Source: Myrica gale (lineage: Eukaryota > Streptophyta > Magnoliopsida > Fagales > Myricaceae). Taken from it: 64,000 nt of DNA. The stretch is taken from positions 15,900,068 to 15,964,067 of the forward strand of contig OZ005617.1 in the NCBI GenBank assembly GCA_963930655.1, read 5' to 3'. Of the stretch, positions 37,441 through 47,862 are shown piece after piece (the first letter of the stretch is position 1; each line of letters starts with the position of its first letter). A program made the position numbers and the translations under genes. The notes beneath the pieces are model-generated. The model was not told the DNA's origin and ran no database searches. It saw only the letters and a program-made list of their open reading frames with translations.

Positions 37441-37687
37441 AAGTGATATAGATATAAGGAGAGGGAGCAACACAAATTTGGCGAAGAGGATGCTTCCGGA
37501 GCACGTGCTGAGGAGACTAAGAAATGTATCTTTGAGGATGCTGGAAAGGACAAAGGTGGGAGTTGCAGGTATTACACAGGCTTTGGTGGATTCTATACAC
37601 GAGAAGTGGAAGTCCGATAAAGTGGTGAAGTTGAAATTTGAAGGGCCTCTTGCGGTTGACATGAGAAGGACGAGACTGAGGCTTTAA
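37441..37687 (+). pseudogene. Captured CRM-domain gene fragment (CFM2/CRS1-like)
   Basis: The frame encodes LPEHVLRRLRNVSLRMLERT followed by VGVAGITQALVDSIHEKWKS and VVKLKFEGPLAVDMRRT. This matches the N-terminal part of a CRM (CRS1-YhbY) RNA-binding domain, as in the plant organellar splicing factors CFM2, CFM3 and CRS1. The frame ends soon after, at 37687, about 60 bp before the MULE's right inverted repeat, so the rest of the domain, including its GxxG-containing part, is missing. It is a non-functional captured fragment. Confidence 0.8.
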
Positions 37688-37962
37688 GTTTTACGTAGAG
37701 TTTCAATTAAATAGAAGCTACAGGTCGTTTAAGAAATCACGTTCAATTGGTTGAGGCTGACGTGGAAATGAAGGGTGACGTGTTAGATGGAAGCTGACGT
37801 GTAAAATTATTCCGTTAATTAGGGTGACGGAGGGTAACGGAAGGACTAAAATTTAAACGGGTGAAAATTAAAGGACTAAAAATTTGACTCATTAAGTTTA
37901 AGGACTAAAAATGAAAAGAGGGTAAAACTTAGTGACTAAAAAACAAATTTCCTTTAAATTTA

Positions 37963-39440
37963 TTATTATATATTTATCTCTTTTCATCAACTTAACCAAA
38001 GAAGTGAGAGACCTCACGTTCACACTAATGTGATTATTATTATTTTTTGATAAAGGAGGACCGAATCTTCGAAATTTATTAGTAAGTCTCAGCTGTGGCA
38101 GATTACTACTGTTGTAACAATCATCAATGCCTCAAAGCAGTAAAACCTCCACGAATTGTTTCTCCAATTCTGCTGAACATACGTTTACCAAAATGTTGGC
38201 TACTGAATTCTGGGTAGATAGCTAGGATCGATCTTGAAAGAAACATTTTTCAAATTATGCAATAAATTATCTTCGCACAACACTCATAGTTTTCCTATCT
38301 TTGATTGTCTCTTCTGTTTATCGTGACACATCTATAATCTAAACAACTTAGCATAATATCATATTTGACACCTCAGTATGGTATAACCCAACCGTAGCAG
38401 GTGTTATGTCAAAGTTGACTTTATTGGAACTCGAGATGATCACACCACAACATTCGTGTCCATATTCAAACATACCCTTGGATGATGATGTACTTCTATA
38501 GAGGGTTCAACTAAGTGACGTGTCAGTCCGAAGTGAGGTGACTTTTCGTAATGTCACAATGCTTCACAAAGTGTTGCAAGGAAAACTATATATAAGTGTT
38601 GAATGATTTATTTCATTCAATCCAACATTCTTTTCTATTTTTTGATAACCTTTTGTCGATTTATCTTTTGAATTTCTTACCCTAATAAAAACATCCATGA
38701 TTAATCAATCTATACAATAGTTTGTTGAACGATCCTTCAAAATCTAACAAACTCATACAACTACTCTATTACTCTATTATGTACTTCTAATAAACATGTT
38801 TGACCAAATTTGAGGTCATCTTATAGTATCATAAAACTGTCAAAAGTGAGTGACAACATAATTATGAGAGGTTCTTTGTATTTCTATGCATGTCCTTACA
38901 ATAATGTCATTGAAATATTATGCCGACTAACCTCAAACGTATAACTATAATGTAATGTACAGTTAAGAAGATGGATAGCTTTTTAAGACTTCGAAGAGGG
39001 AAATTGGACAAAAAATTGTACCTCCTATTTAAGAAGGGCAATCTTGGTTTGAACAAAAGACAAAAAATTATCAATGATTCCTGCCAGGTGAGAATGTTAT
39101 GGAAATCGTGAAAAATATTTTTACAAAATTGCAAAAGGAACACTACACCAATATTTGTTCTTTGGTGTAGTGTTCCTTGAAGTTAGATTTTGGGTGAAAA
39201 CTAAACTCAATCTGCTGAGGAATGTAACGACTGATATGTGCAGTCGGGGATCGAGTTGCTGCAAAATTGGGCTCGTCTGAGCTTATTTTTGCTGGAGTTA
39301 ACTCCAGAGCCAGTGCATAATATGTTTTGTGTTTGTATGTATTGTTCAATTGGGTTGTCCTGTTTTGGTTTTGTGTATTGAACCTGGTTTAGTTCGAGCT
39401 CCGACTTTAGGCCTCCTGTGCCTAACTGGGATGTATTTTG
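37963..39440. other. Intergenic DNA with a short hairpin
   Basis: A segment at about 38045-38170, read on the minus strand, resembles a retroelement tail ending in TATCAAAAAATAATAATAAT. The rest is AT-rich with no gene. The hairpin at 39135-39178 is listed separately. Confidence 0.35.
39135..39178. repeat. Perfect 17-bp hairpin
   Basis: AAGGAACACTACACCAA (39135-39151) and its exact complement (39162-39178) are separated by 10 bases. It is isolated in non-coding DNA and could be a MITE remnant or a small folding transcript. Confidence 0.8.
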
Positions 39441-39447
39441 TTGGTGT

Positions 39448-41217
39448 TGTTGGGTTCATTCATTCTATGTGAAGGAAAGTCCAATGGGGGTCTTTAATAA
39501 GACTCAAAGCCCATTAGGGTTTTAACTTATAACCCTAAGGATGAGTTCTTTAAAAAGGACGGATTAAAAAGAAGAGAAATAAAAGAAAGAGACAACTTTT
39601 CTCTTTCACGCCTAGGTTTCATCAAAAGCTAGATCCCGCTTCATCTGCGATCCGATTGAGCTGAAATTTGAAGGAGACGTTCACGACACAAGGGGCTATC
39701 ATCTGCACGGTGAAGATCAGATTTGGAGCTCGGGAACAGTGGTTCGTACTCGTGAACAATAACCGCGGATTATAGGTATTTTCTCTACGTTGTTTTTCCG
39801 TTGTATTTGCCAAGATTGATATCATCTTAAAGATCTGAGTTGTAGCCTCTAGTTGTGACTAGAGAAGACTTTGTGTACCCATTATTTGGTTTATAGTGGA
39901 GATTTGACTGGACTAGGTCCCATGGTTTTTTCTTCCTCATACCGGGGAAGTTTTCCACGTAAAAATTGATTTTGTCGTTCTGGCTTGGTGTGATTGATTA
40001 TCTTGAGATTATTTTTCAGTGCGTATAATTATTGAGATTGCGCTCTATTTGCTTTCATCTAGAGAGAATAATTATTCCGCTGTTTGTTTGTCGTTATCTC
40101 TCTCATCACACTGGTATCGGAGCCCAGGTTTACCAACAAGTCTCAGACCCAACAGTCAATGGAAGAAACAGGTTGTCTTCACCCAACCCAGGGCCCGATG
40201 TGTGAGGGGGAGATTGTTGGGGTTGTCCCACATTAGCTGTGGAAGAGGTTGGTGGAGAAACGATGTGTTAGGTGGGTGATAAATCTAGCATGTCATGAGA
40301 CTAGTTGGGTGATTGACAGTGGTGCCTCCATTCATGCTACATCTCGAAAGGATTTCTTTACATCCTATAGATCTGGTGATTATGGAACTGTAAAGATGGG
40401 CAATGATGGCTTGGTTAAAGTCATCGACGTTGGAGATGTGTATCTGAAGACGAATAATGGCACAAGATTGGTTCTTAAAAATGTGAAACATATTCCTGAC
40501 ATTCGTTTGAACTTGATTTCTGCAGGTCAACTTGATGATGATGGATATTGTAGTACTTTCAGTGATGGTCAGTGGAAGCTTACTCGGGGTGACATGGTTG
40601 TGGCTCGAGGTAAGAAGTTATCTGCGTCATACATTATGCATGCAAAGATTTCCAACGACCTTGTTAATGTTATGGAAACAGATGGTACAGTAGAACTATG
40701 ACACAAGAGGCTTGCTCACATGAGTGAGAAAGGATTAGCCATATTGGGGAAGAAAAGTCTACTATCTGGGTTGAAAAATACAGATCTGAAAAGGTGCAAT
40801 CATTGTCTGTCAGGGAAGCAGAACAGAGTCTCATTCAAGAATTCCTCTTCTTTGAGAAAGTCAGAGATACTGGATTTAGTGCATTCAGATGTATGTGGTC
40901 CTATGAAGACGAGAGCACTTGGCGACTCGAGCTATTTTGTAACCTTCATAGATGATCATTCAAAGAAGTTATGAGTATATTTCTTGAAGACAAAAGATCA
41001 AGTGTTGGCTGTGTTCAAACAATTTCAAGCCCAAGTTGAGAGATAGTCTGGGAAGAAGCTGAAGTGCATCCGTACAGATAACAGGGGGAGATTGTTGAGT
41101 GTTAGGTGGTCTTGAGCCTTCTCAACCCCAAAAGCTAGCTCAAGAGGTGAGACTTTCCCTCACACTTATAAACTGACTACCAACCCCTTCCACAACCGAT
41201 GTGGGACAACCCCAACA
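39448..41217 (+). mobile_element. Ty1/copia remnant
   Basis: An LTR-like stretch (start near TGTTGGGTTCATTC at about 39448, end CATCACA at 40110) is followed by a primer-binding site, TGGTATCGGAGCCC (40112-40125). A short stretch then leads into polyprotein sequence (40290-41085), with gag missing. A purine tract GGGGGAG lies at 41086-41092. A 126-bp LTR-like unit beginning TGTTGAGTGTTAGG ends CCCCAACA at 41217. Stops and deletions leave it inactive. The LTR borders are uncertain because the left and right LTR-like sequences do not match each other. Confidence 0.6.
40276..41085 (+). pseudogene. Copia protease-integrase fragment
   Basis: The first frame encodes the copia aspartic protease (SWVIDSGASIHAT) and the segment after it (VKHIPDIRLNLISAGQLD). 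After a stop (TGG to TGA at 40699-40701) the GAG-pre-integrase motif follows (HKRLAHMSEKGL, CNHCLSGKQNRVSF). The integrase core then starts (LDLVHSDVCGPMKTRALGDS, FVTFIDDHSKK) and is broken by two further stops. The order PR-INT with these motifs is diagnostic of Ty1/copia. Reverse transcriptase and RNase H are absent. Confidence 0.85.
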
Positions 41218-41264
41218 GGTGTTAGGGCTCTAACACTACTCTTGTGGTTATATCAATACAATTT

Positions 41265-41529
41265 TTTTGGGTAACGAGGGAAATTCGGACACCCAGCCAC
41301 GTGCATCGAGCCTGACCTGACCCAGTATAGGCACGAGGTGGGCTCAACGCCACTGCAAACCCCGGGGTGTGTAGCCCTCCCAAGCCACACATGTCAGTTA
41401 AGTCTAGCTTCACTGGGAGAGTGGACCCAAGAACTTGTTTGCACCTGAGTGGATTCGAACCTGAGACTTCAGGAGGAGCAAACCCTTAGCCCCCAAGCCA
41501 TGATCACTCAAGTTAACCCCTTGAGTTTC
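41265..41529 (-). mobile_element. tRNA-derived SINE
   Basis: On the minus strand there is an A box-like TGATCATGGCTTGGGGG and a B box GGTTCGAATCC (about 41452), followed by a GC-rich body and an oligo-A end (T-run at 41262-41268 on the + strand). A perfect 12-bp target duplication, TCAATACAATTT, flanks it (41253-41264 and 41530-41541). Confidence 0.85.
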
Positions 41530-41590
41530 TCAATACAATTTACTTAAAGAGAGATCGGCATTTTTTCCTCTCCCAACATTTATTGAGGGC

Positions 41591-41830
41591 TCTGACACTT
41601 TGCGTCTCAAAATATCGATTTCGTTACATTTCACTCCTCAACTACCAACTGTCTACACTTTACACCTGTACCGTTAATTTGACATAAATTGTTATTTTGA
41701 TTAAATAAAATGACGAATTTAGCCCATACACTTTGCACCTCAAATTAACAGTCAGTGTAAAGTGTAAAAAGGTTAGTAGTTGACAAGTAATATAATAAAA
41801 TCGATAATTTGAGGTGCAAAGTGTTAGAAT
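41591..41830. mobile_element. Palindromic MITE
   Basis: Inverted ends: ACACTTTGCGTCTCAAAATATCGATT on the left against the complement of AATCGATAATTTGAGGTGCAAAGTGT on the right. Further inverted blocks are around CTACCAACTGTCTACACTTTACAC. It shares ATCGATTTCGTTA and ACTCCTCAA-type words with the ends of the MULE at 57670. Confidence 0.65.
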
Positions 41831-41993
41831 TATAATAGTCGATAGGTTTAAAATGTATTTAACAAAAATAAAAAAGAAAATGTTATCTCATTGTTGAGAA
41901 ATCTACATGGAAGCAATGCTCTCTACTTCTCTCTATTTTTTGTTTCTCGAGTTTCATGAAATTGAAAAAATTTGGGTGGAAATATAAGGATTT

Positions 41994-42508
41994 TGTTCTG
42001 TTCACTTTTGATCCTTAAACTTACATCAAAATATAAACAATATGTTCAAACTACCAAAATCATCATTTTAGCCCTAAACTATCAAAATTAATTAACTTTC
42101 GGTCTATTATAAAATTCAACGGTCAATATTATGTATGTTTGAGGGTGAAAATTTTGGGTATTGGGGTTTGAGAAATATTATAAAGTAAAGAAATGTTATG
42201 AGAGTTGATGAAAAAGTGAAGAGAGAGAAGATTTTTAATAAATATTATAATAATAAAAAATTATGTGGTAAATTTTTTAGTAGTAAACTTAAAATTTTGA
42301 GCCCAATTAATTGGGACTCAAACATGCCTATATCACATGGCCTATTTTATGTACATTTCAATTGTTGAATCCTATGTCCGGAGAAATATTAATGCATTTT
42401 TATAGTTTTGAAGCTAAATGTAATGATTTTGGTAATGTAGACCTCTTTTTAATATTTTAATATATGTTTAGGGACTAAAAGTGACTATTGTGGTACAGGA
42501 CGCAATAA
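41994..42508. mobile_element. MITE-like element with inverted ends
   Basis: The left end (GTTCACTTTTGATCCTTAAAC, then CTACCAAAATCATCATTTTAG) is matched in inverted order by AATGATTTTGGTAATGTAGA and GTTTAGGGACTAAAAGTGAC on the right. The central part is not mirrored. No coding capacity. Confidence 0.5.
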
Positions 42509-43028
42509 TTTTAAGACTATTTGATAGTTTTAACTTTTAAGACTAAATGTTTTCATGATCGTCTCTAGAAGCAAGACTTTGACAACCTCTTTCCTGCTCC
42601 TTATGGTTGCCAAAAATACCAGTGGCAGTCATATTCCATTGCATTTACAAGTTTCACCGTCCCCGCCCTGTTGTCTAACTCAAGAGGACGGAAAGACCAG
42701 GCCATTGAATCAAGGTGTGGCAGCTCCAAAACCTAAAAGTAAATTGTCCTATTTTTCTTTCAGATAGAAAAGGAAGGGGGAGGGGGAAGGGAGCATTTGA
42801 TTTCATCTTGTTCTCACTTTTCATGTATTAGTCCAGCGGTGTGTCGTCTGCTAGTATCCTATATAATCCCAGGGTTTTCCATTTTTGTTTCTGTGGTTTG
42901 CCTCGTTCCATTTTTCTAGGTCATTTGTTGCGTCTCTCCTTTCCCCGCCAAGTCTTTTTTTGTCTGTTACTCTTTCGTTTTTTTGTTTTTTTTATGGAAA
43001 AATATATTTTTCATTGATTATTGGAGTT

Positions 43029-43331
43029 TTGATACTTAACACCCTGAGTTATCGATTTCGTTACATTTTGTCTCTCAACCACCAATCGTTTATACTTTGA
43101 ACCCTCAACCTTTAATTTGGACAAAAATTACTATTTTTGTTCAATAAAATGACAAATTTACTCCATGCAAAACATAACGATAACAAATTACGATGATAAA
43201 ATTGTCATGTCACTAGACAAAAGTAATAATTTCTGTCTAAATTAACGATTGAGGATGCAAAATGTAAACGGTTGGTAGTTGAGGAGCGAAATGTAACAAA
43301 ATCGATAATTTAAGATGCAAAATGACATAAC
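43029..43331. mobile_element. Palindromic MITE
   Basis: Left ATCGATTTCGTTACATTTTGTCTCTCAACCACCAA mirrors TTGGTAGTTGAGGAGCGAAATGTAACAAAATCGAT on the right. It belongs to the same group as 41591-41830. Confidence 0.65.
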
Positions 43332-44895
43332 CCGAATCATCGGTGTGCGAAAAAGTATATAACCCTTTGTTTTACTATGTCTATTCAGTGAATCAGTAGT
43401 TGCATGTCCTGAAAAACTCTTTAAAACTCATTAATTTATAAACAGTGTTTAGGTACTAAGAAACCAGTAGGCTAGGCGCAGCATATTGTGGGTCAAGATT
43501 TAAATTCTTAACTTACTAAAAGTTCGAGACACAATTATAAAAAGTATCCAAAATTATATATTAACTCTTATTGGATAGCGTGACGTGTTTCAAGATAATT
43601 TCAAACTCTCCTAGTGCTCAATCAATTGACTAAATTTCCTAATAATGCTGTATAGATAGAGGATGGATAGTGTCCATTGAATATAGATAGACTCCAGTTT
43701 TATGGAGTGATGTCATAGTACGCTCCTTAAATTATAGTTTAAAATCAATCTCTTTCTTTTAAGTTTTAAAATAGTAATTTGTGTCTTTAATGTTTTGAAT
43801 ATGATCAATTCTCGCACTTCACTTGATTTGGGTGTTAAGTCGAAAAAATATGTAAAATGATCGAAATGCCCCTTCAAAATAATTTTTTTAGAAGAAATAA
43901 AAAAGTCAAAAAATAAATTTAAAATAAATATATTACTGAAATATATTTTCAATATTTTTATTTGAAAAACATTACTCTATTTATATATCTTTTTTATTTT
44001 TTTAAATAATTTTCGTATTTTTATCTTGGAACGATATTCCGGTCATTTTGTACGTGGTTTAATATGAGATTACCCAGAGTTTTATTTTAGTGGAATGATG
44101 GGTATTGTTGTCCGTAAAAGACGTGTACATGTATAATGACAGAAAATTTATTTATTATTTTCAGCATACTCTTTTCATGAGTAGGATTAAGATGTCGTCG
44201 GGCATCCAAAATCATCCAATTAAATTATAAAAAAAATAATATTTAAGAGTTGTGTTGAGTGAAGCTGGATAAAGTTGTTTAAGCTAAGTTTAACGATCCA
44301 TTCGAAGTAGTTCGAACGCAAATAACAATTTATCAATGAGCCCATGATTTACTAATCGGGCTGGAAATCTTTCAAAAAAACAGAAGCAATCCCAAATAGG
44401 GTTTGATGCAGATCCATAATTAGTCAAGACAAAACTGCCACGTCTCACTTCAAAATGGGTTAATTTACCCAATTACTTTGCTAGTTTCAATAGTTTAACT
44501 TTCTCTAATTTGGTTTCCCAGTTTTAATTTTTCTCTTTTTAAGGTTAATTATTTATTAAGCCCTTCCCTCCAAACACAGACCACAAATAAGCATATTTCA
44601 CTGACGAAAAACGTGCCATTAATATTAATTAGTGAGGTGTTGATTGATAATTGGCGGAAACTAAACATGTTGTTTATCATAATGCTAAGATCGGACTAAA
44701 TATTTTTTGAGATAAGTATTTAACCTCATAGACTTACGTAGAGAGAACTAAAACCGAGGGACCAAATTGAAAAAAGCTTAAATAATGTACATTAACATAT
44801 TAATTAAGCCGCCTACAATTAACTCTTCTTATGACCAAAAAACACGTTTAAAGTTGCTTTTAACTTTTAAATTTCTTTTCATGTACAATTTTTGG
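43332..44895. other. AT-rich intergenic DNA, nothing recognised
   Basis: No gene. Part of it (43700-44080) consists of old, eroded repeat-like AT-rich sequence with weak inverted similarity at its ends. Confidence 0.4.
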
Positions 44896-44899
44896 AGTA

Positions 44900-45268
44900 T
44901 TAGCTGAATCGAAGAAGAGTGAGATCACTTGTTTGTTGTTTATGTCAGCCTACTGCCCGTTTGAGCTTATTCGCCCTTATGGACTTATCTGTAGTGTGAT
45001 TGTGTCTGTGTGTAGTTTTTACCATTGAACTAGAATCCGTATTTCTTTCACGGCAGTCGCCATTGTCTTGTGCAGTGATTGTTTTTTATGGGTTTTTGCA
45101 CCCATCTTTCGTGGGTCTCCCAGCTACTTCCGAGACCCTTGAATCCTCATTTATAGGCTACGACCCCTAGATTTGTTGTTGACCCTTTGAATCTTTTTCG
45201 TTGTAATTTTCTATACTATAAATAAAAAATGTATTGATTAAAAAATAAAAAATAAAAAATAAAAAAAT
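44900..45268 (+). mobile_element. Probable LINE 3' end
   Basis: The segment ends TTCGTTGTAATTTTC, then an AATAAA signal and an (AAAAAAT)n tail at 45236-45268, typical of plant L1 tails. The upstream part has no recoverable reverse transcriptase. A transcript-like GC content distinguishes it from its surroundings. Confidence 0.45.
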
Positions 45269-45818
45269 CTCCTAACTTAAATTACTAGTCGTCTTTTGGG
45301 AATCTTTGAACCGATTACAATCTCTGATTGAGCTGTATTGTTATCTAATCCCACCTGGTTTATTGTAATGACAAACAGTTGAGGAGTTTTTTTAATCAAA
45401 TCTTTAGCGTTGATATTTATGCCACATTTTTTATTTGCATAGACTAATGTTTTACTTAACTCAAACCGCTCGTTTGATATCAATATGGGTATCTGACCTA
45501 ATCATGTTTCTATTTTTGGAAATAAAAAAAGTTGATCGCTTTTGACATCTAGGCAACAACTTGTTGACAATTTTTTATTCACCGCCAAACCCCATGTGCT
45601 ATTTTTTTTGGGATTTACATCTTATAGCCCTCAGGTTTGTTCAAATTTACTAGCTTTGCCTCTATGCGCAAAACAAGCTTCAGGCTATGGTTGTGCCACG
45701 TAGGTGGTCTGGAATAAAGTGGGTGGATAACGTTGAAGTGCCTGAGATTGGCCACACAGGCTTCAAAAAAGGCAATGAAAATAAACATTAATCTTGGACC
45801 CAATGTGGATTCAAAGAA

Positions 45819-45854
45819 TAGGGCTAGGGCTAGGGCTAGGGCTAGGACTAGGGC
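45819..45854. repeat. TAGGGC hexamer array
   Basis: Six tandem units of TAGGGC, one of them TAGGAC. It differs from the plant telomere unit TTTAGGG. It abuts the GC-rich repeat that follows. Confidence 0.9.
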
Positions 45855-47145
45855 TGTACAATGCCACCGAGAAATTTCGGTGGCACCGGCACCGGCACCG
45901 GTATCGGGTTTCTGGTTTTTAGTCTAACCGGTGCCGGTGTAGGTTTAGTTTTTTGAAAAAATCGGCGGTTCCCGGTTTAACCGGCACCGGGTTTCTCAGT
46001 GTAGGTTAAACCGAGATTTTTTTTTAGTTTTTTTATTTTAATTTCTACTCAATAGTTTAAACTTTAGTTTTACCTCAAAACATAATATTCTAGAAATATG
46101 ACAAGGTTTACTAAATAGTTTAGTTTCACTTGAATATTTGAGATTTGTTGTTGGTTTTGTCTAATCAAATGCTTACATTCAAGTTACCAATAAGCTTGCT
46201 AGGTGAATGAACTAGTTATTTAGAATTTTGGTAGAAAAATTACAAATTTATTGTATTTAAAAAGGTATATATGAAGGCATTGGAATCATAATTAAAGAGT
46301 TTAATGTCAAACTTTGATAAGTACATCGCATAATATAAGTTAAGAGGTCGAGATTCTACCACAAAAAATTTTAAATCAATGTATTAGTTTAAGAGTTTTA
46401 ATGAAATATTAACAAATTGTCTAAATTTTAAAATTGACAAATCACTATTAAATTTATATCATGCTCGCAAAATCAGTCATTCAATTACATTTTAGTTCAA
46501 ATTTCTAATACATTTTAGTTCAAAAATTCATATAGAGTCATCACGTTTGACCAGCGTTTGACAAGCGCTCGAGCGCCCTTTGAAAAAATTCAGACAGAGT
46601 CATCACAACTAACGTTAGACAAGCGCTCGAGCGCTCAGTGCAAATTTCAGACAGAAACATAAACGCTCGACGAGCCCGAATTTTTTTATTTTCCTTGTGA
46701 AACCAAGGGAAATCCTATTAGGTTTTGAACATGTTTTAAAATTGTTATTGATTTGTTAATTAGAGGGAAAACACATATTCTCCCATCTAAGTGTTGTTAG
46801 GGTCTAAACTAGATTTTTCAAAAGATAATAGTTTCTATTTACAGTGACGTCTCTATTACTTTGGACTTTAAATTCTCATCTTATCTTTTAAAATGATCTT
46901 TAATTTTATTGATTTTGGAATTTGGATTTCATTAGTTTAAATTTTATTGATATGTGATTAATGGACCAAAAGAAAAAAGAAAAAATACATTGGGCCAAGT
47001 ACGTAAAATGCTAAAAAAATGGCTCAATATTAATGTAGGATAACCGGAAACCGCCAACGTTAAGGGCCGATTTTTGCCCTTAACGGTGTAGGTGGTAATT
47101 TTTTCAAAACCGGCCAACCCCGGTGTAGGTGCCGGTTTTGGCCTA
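45855..47145. mobile_element. Unclassified repeat with GC-rich ends
   Basis: Both ends are rich in ACCGGC/GCCGGT words: 45870-46010 with CACCGGCACCGG, and 47040-47140 with AACCGGC and GGTGTAGGTGCCGG. The centre is AT-rich. This arrangement resembles the hAT-like elements at 20066 and 63426, but I could not find matching termini or a target duplication. Two identical 12-bp palindromes, GCGCTCGAGCGC, lie inside. Confidence 0.4.
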
Positions 47146-47285
47146 AATAGAGCCTCGAAGTTTATGGGAAAGTATTTTTTTATTCGCAAGCGGTCAGTGT
47201 TTTTTTGTGTGGAGATTTTGTTTTGTACTTTTGTGAAGAGAAATGCTGGGAATTTTGTGAGGCTGTGGAGCTTCTGCGTGGTGTA

Positions 47286-47862
47286 AATGTACCGCAACCG
47301 AAGTTTTTGTTGTTGTTGTTGTTGTTGTGTGGTTCTCTTTCTCAGGTGGCTTAGCAGGAACAGAAGACCCTCTCATCGTGGTACTGTCACCTCTCTCTCT
47401 CCCTCTCTTTCTCTCTTACAGTGTGTATTAGGATGGGAATTTAGTGGGTATACGATGGTACCGTTGCTCGTCTTGTTTGTTCTTGAAAGTTTAAGATATG
47501 TGGATGGGAATATGATTCAATAACGAGTATTGTAAATTGGTCCTACATCTGAAGAATTTGTTGATCATTGTTTCCTAATAGTGTGGAAGCGATGGTGCAT
47601 GTTGTGTTGGCTGTGCTGAAATTTCTATACTGAGTTGCATTAATTTTTCACCCAGCAGGATACCTGTGGTTACGTTTGTCAAGCTGAGGTGTTGATCTTG
47701 AGGAGAAATTAGGGTTTCTTTATATGCTTGGGCCACTAAAATGAGTTTTTGACTCACAATGGTAATGGTGGAAGTGAGAGGGTGTAACAGAAGTCGGAGA
47801 ATACCTCCGTTTCTTGGATGTGTTTGTTTTGGTCTTCTTCATGCAGCCCTAGGTGGATAGTA
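47286..47862 (+). promoter_or_regulatory. Putative promoter/leader of the SPA-type gene
   Basis: Contains a (GTT)n tract at about 47309-47333 and a CT-rich stretch at 47392-47418 ending CTCTTACAG, which could be a leader-intron acceptor. Two small upstream open frames occur. No convincing TATA box was identified; the transcription start is unknown. Confidence 0.4.

Larger units (their letters stand above)
35670..37953. mobile_element. Pack-MULE carrying FLZ and CRM gene fragments
   Basis: Inverted repeats of about 210 bp bound it. The left (35670-35880) begins GGGAAATTTGGTTTTTAGTC; the right (about 37745-37953) ends GACTAAAAAACAAATTTCCT. A perfect 9-bp target duplication, TTAAATTTA, flanks it (35661-35669 and 37954-37962), the Mutator signature. 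It carries an FLZ zinc-finger gene fragment (36326-36699) and a CRM-domain fragment (37441-37687). No transposase is present. Its inverted repeats resemble those of the 13934 MULE, sharing TTTTTAGTCACT, TTTTATTTTTA and AAATTTTTAGTCC. Confidence 0.9.

Noticed and set aside
45819..45854. Interstitial telomere
   Set aside because: The unit is TAGGGC, not the plant TTTAGGG.
45733..45927. Frame encoding an Arg-Ala dipeptide repeat
   Set aside because: It is a translation of the TAGGGC array, not a gene.
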